Shown here: positions 5,199-6,096 of the stretch, in pieces | Layout of the letters: each line of letters opens with the position of its first letter | Position numbering within the stretch: the first letter of the stretch is position 1 | Assembly: GCA_016208665.1 (NCBI GenBank) | Contig: JACQXT010000192.1 | Span: 1 to 6,096 of the forward strand | Length of the DNA stretch: 6,096 bases | DNA from: Chitinivibrionia bacterium | GTDB taxonomy: Bacteria > Krumholzibacteriota > Krumholzibacteriia > WVZY01 | Direction of reading: 5' to 3' | The notes under the pieces: model-generated | The model's input: the letters and a program-made list of their open reading frames with translations, nothing else | Told to the model about the DNA's origin: nothing | Databases searched by the model: none | Translations under genes and position numbers: made by a program

Positions 5199-5393
5199 AT
5201 GCCAAAGATTCGACGCGGAGGTTACGTCTTCGTCACCTGGAGAGGGGACCATTCTCCGCGGCATGTGCACGTTTACCGCGACGGCAAATTCGTTCTGAAG
5301 TGGGACCTCGACAACCAAAAGCCGATGGCCGGCCGGCCATCGCGCAAGGTGCTCGAACTCATTCACCAACTCGACTCGGAAGGGCTGCTATGA
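5199..5393 (+). CDS. DUF4160-like protein, probable TA-like partner
   Basis: This 64-residue protein contains TWRGDHSPRHVHVYRDGK (13-30), the histidine-containing core of DUF4160 (usually ..DHNPPHFHA.Y.G), followed by WDLDNQKPM and a C-terminal helix (SRKVLELIHQLDSEGLL). DUF4160 proteins are often encoded beside DUF2442 or helix-turn-helix proteins in toxin-antitoxin-like pairs. Their biochemical activity is not known to me, so no enzyme role is assigned. ATG 5199 has only a weak TTAGG close by and lies near the predicted transcript start. The stop overlaps the next start as ATGA (5390-5393). Confidence 0.78.
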   Translation: MPKIRRGGYVFVTWRGDHSPRHVHVYRDGKFVLKWDLDNQKPMAGRPSRKVLELIHQLDSEGLL

Positions 5394-5857
5394 AGATCAG
5401 GTCAGTGAATGTCAACAATCGGAGGCGGGCGTTCGAGGTGAAGACCGCGCGTCAGGTCTTTCTCTTCCCTTACACCAAGGCCGATCCGCCTCCGACGCAC
5501 CAGGACCCGCTGGTCGAGGTTTCTGTTGATGACGAACTCGGCCGAGAGGGGTTCACCTATAAACTGGCGTCGGGTCTGGAAGGTTCCGTCCACATCGAGC
5601 AGGTACTCGAGTATAACCAAGATCCGAACTATATGCGGGACCTCCTTCTCTATAAATTGACCATCGAGGCCCAGAAGCGTGTTGCAGCGACATCCCTGTC
5701 AAAGCGGGAGATCATTCGCCGACTCGGTACTTCTCCGGCCCAATTTTACCGGCTTCTGGATTCGACCGATTATCGCAAGTCGATTGACAAGATTCTCCTA
5801 CTGTTGCACGTTCTCGACTGCGACGTCGACTTGGTCGTTCGAGCCAAGAGCGCCTGA
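5390..5857 (+). CDS. Helix-turn-helix protein, probable antitoxin or regulator of the DUF4160 pair
   Basis: This 155-residue protein has two visible parts. Residues 1-75 are a beta-rich region (MKIRSVNVNNRRRAFEVKT, LFPYTKADPPPT, LVEVSVDDELGREGFTYKLASG) that may be related to the DUF2442-like partners of DUF4160, though I cannot confirm this. Residues about 80-150 are helical and include LSKREIIRRLGTSPAQFYRLLD (103-124), a classic helix-turn-helix, followed by SIDKILLLLHVLDCDVDLVV as in Cro/CI-type proteins. The start chosen is ATG 5390, overlapping the DUF4160 stop. Earlier starts lie inside that gene in another frame. It probably binds the GTTACC/GGTAAC palindrome upstream and may neutralise the DUF4160 protein; both are inferences. 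Confidence 0.78.
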   Translation: MKIRSVNVNNRRRAFEVKTARQVFLFPYTKADPPPTHQDPLVEVSVDDELGREGFTYKLASGLEGSVHIEQVLEYNQDPNYMRDLLLYKLTIEAQKRVAATSLSKREIIRRLGTSPAQFYRLLDSTDYRKSIDKILLLLHVLDCDVDLVVRAKSA

Positions 5858-5869
5858 GATGTCTGGGCC

Positions 5870-5965
5870 ACAAAACTACCGCATGGACTCCGGCCGCGCA
5901 ACCCGGTGAGGCCTTCACAAGGGGTCTCGAAGTCACTGGCGCGTCGGGTCATGCGGCCGTTCGAC
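5870..5965 (+). other. attC-like recombination site 3
   Basis: The outer boxes are ACAAAAC (5870-5876) and GTTCGAC (5959-5965), pairing through AAC/GTT. Two-base spacers follow. The stem pairs CCGCATG (5879-5885) with CATGCGG (5950-5956), then continues past unpaired G5886, T5889 and C5895 on the left arm to GCGC (5896-5899) with GCGC (5939-5942). All extra bases are on the left arm, as expected for attC. It shares AACTACCGCATG exactly with attC 2, and its right box is the reverse complement of the left box of attC 1. It begins 12 bases after the helix-turn-helix gene stop. Confidence 0.78.
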
Positions 5966-5987
5966 CTACCGAACACAGGATGAGCCA

Positions 5988-6096
5988 GTGAAGCCAGCGC
6001 CAAGAGACAAAGCGATCAAACTCAAGTTCTCCGGACAGGAACTCAAGGAACTCAAACGTCACACATGGCGGATGGCTGACTCGTTCGGGCTGGACC
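5988..6096 (+). CDS. 5' end of a small hypothetical protein (runs off the window)
   Basis: GTG 5988 opens a frame without stops to the window end (36 codons), reading KPAPRDKAIKLKFSGQELKELKRHTWRMADSFGLD. An AGGA (5977-5980) lies seven bases upstream. The charged amphipathic helix pattern (GQELKELKRHTWRMADSFGLD) looks like a genuine coding start similar to short uncharacterised bacterial proteins, but I can name no function. It begins 22 bases after attC 3, the position expected for the first gene of the next cassette. The 3' end is outside the window. Confidence 0.6.
   Translation, partial: MKPAPRDKAIKLKFSGQELKELKRHTWRMADSFGLD

Noticed and set aside
5300..5389. Earlier start for the helix-turn-helix protein at 5300
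   Set aside because: It would lie deep inside the DUF4160 gene. ATG 5390 gives the usual ATGA overlap, and recognisable protein begins at MKIRSV.
3062..5885. AACTACCGCATG at 3062-3073 and 5874-5885 as ends of a transposon
   Set aside because: Both copies are in direct orientation inside attC stems, and no transposase lies between them. The element between them that is mobile is the group II intron, which has different ends.

Overview
This window reads as part of a bacterial integron cassette array, probably a chromosomal one, interrupted by a group II intron. The DNA is moderately GC-rich and uses bacterial start codons and Shine-Dalgarno sequences. Nothing in it identifies a phylum, and no integrase gene (intI) lies inside the window. 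The integron reading rests on three structured sites (about 581-673; 3058-3155 continued at 5131-5135; 5870-5965). Each has an outer ...AAC box pairing with a downstream GTTC box, a short unpaired spacer, and a long imperfect stem. In the two better sites the extra unpaired bases sit on the left arm, as in attC recombination sites. All convincing genes are short, lie on the + strand, and fall between or beside these sites.

Layout: (1) A DUF4258 toxin-like gene overlaps a small YgiT-type zinc-finger antitoxin gene (29-567), followed by attC 1. (2) A 153-residue double-CxxC zinc-ribbon protein (733-1194) is followed by gene debris: the C-terminal part of a von Willebrand A domain protein (about 1166-1579) and a short internal piece of a glutaminyl-peptide cyclotransferase (about 1587-1706). 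About 600 bases with no recognisable gene come next. (3) A Phd/YefM-type antitoxin and VapC-like PIN toxin pair (2370-2988) has a strong promoter and palindromic operator candidates, and is followed by attC 2. (4) A complete group IIC-like intron (3156-5130) carries a reverse transcriptase/maturase gene and sits inside the GTT core of attC 2. Removing it rejoins GCGT to TCTGCGG, an 11-base string also present at the core of attC 1. (5) A DUF4160 protein overlaps a helix-turn-helix protein (5199-5857), has its own promoter and operator candidate, and is followed by attC 3. (6) The 5' end of another small ORF (5988-6096) runs off the window.

The three gene pairs look like toxin-antitoxin or toxin-antitoxin-like modules. 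Such modules are common in long integron arrays and are thought to stabilise them. The vapBC-type and DUF4160 pairs appear to carry their own promoters, so they need not depend on a distant integron promoter. The intron lacks an endonuclease domain. Class C introns generally target DNA or RNA hairpins, and here the foldable attC stem directly upstream of the insertion point is the likely recognition structure.
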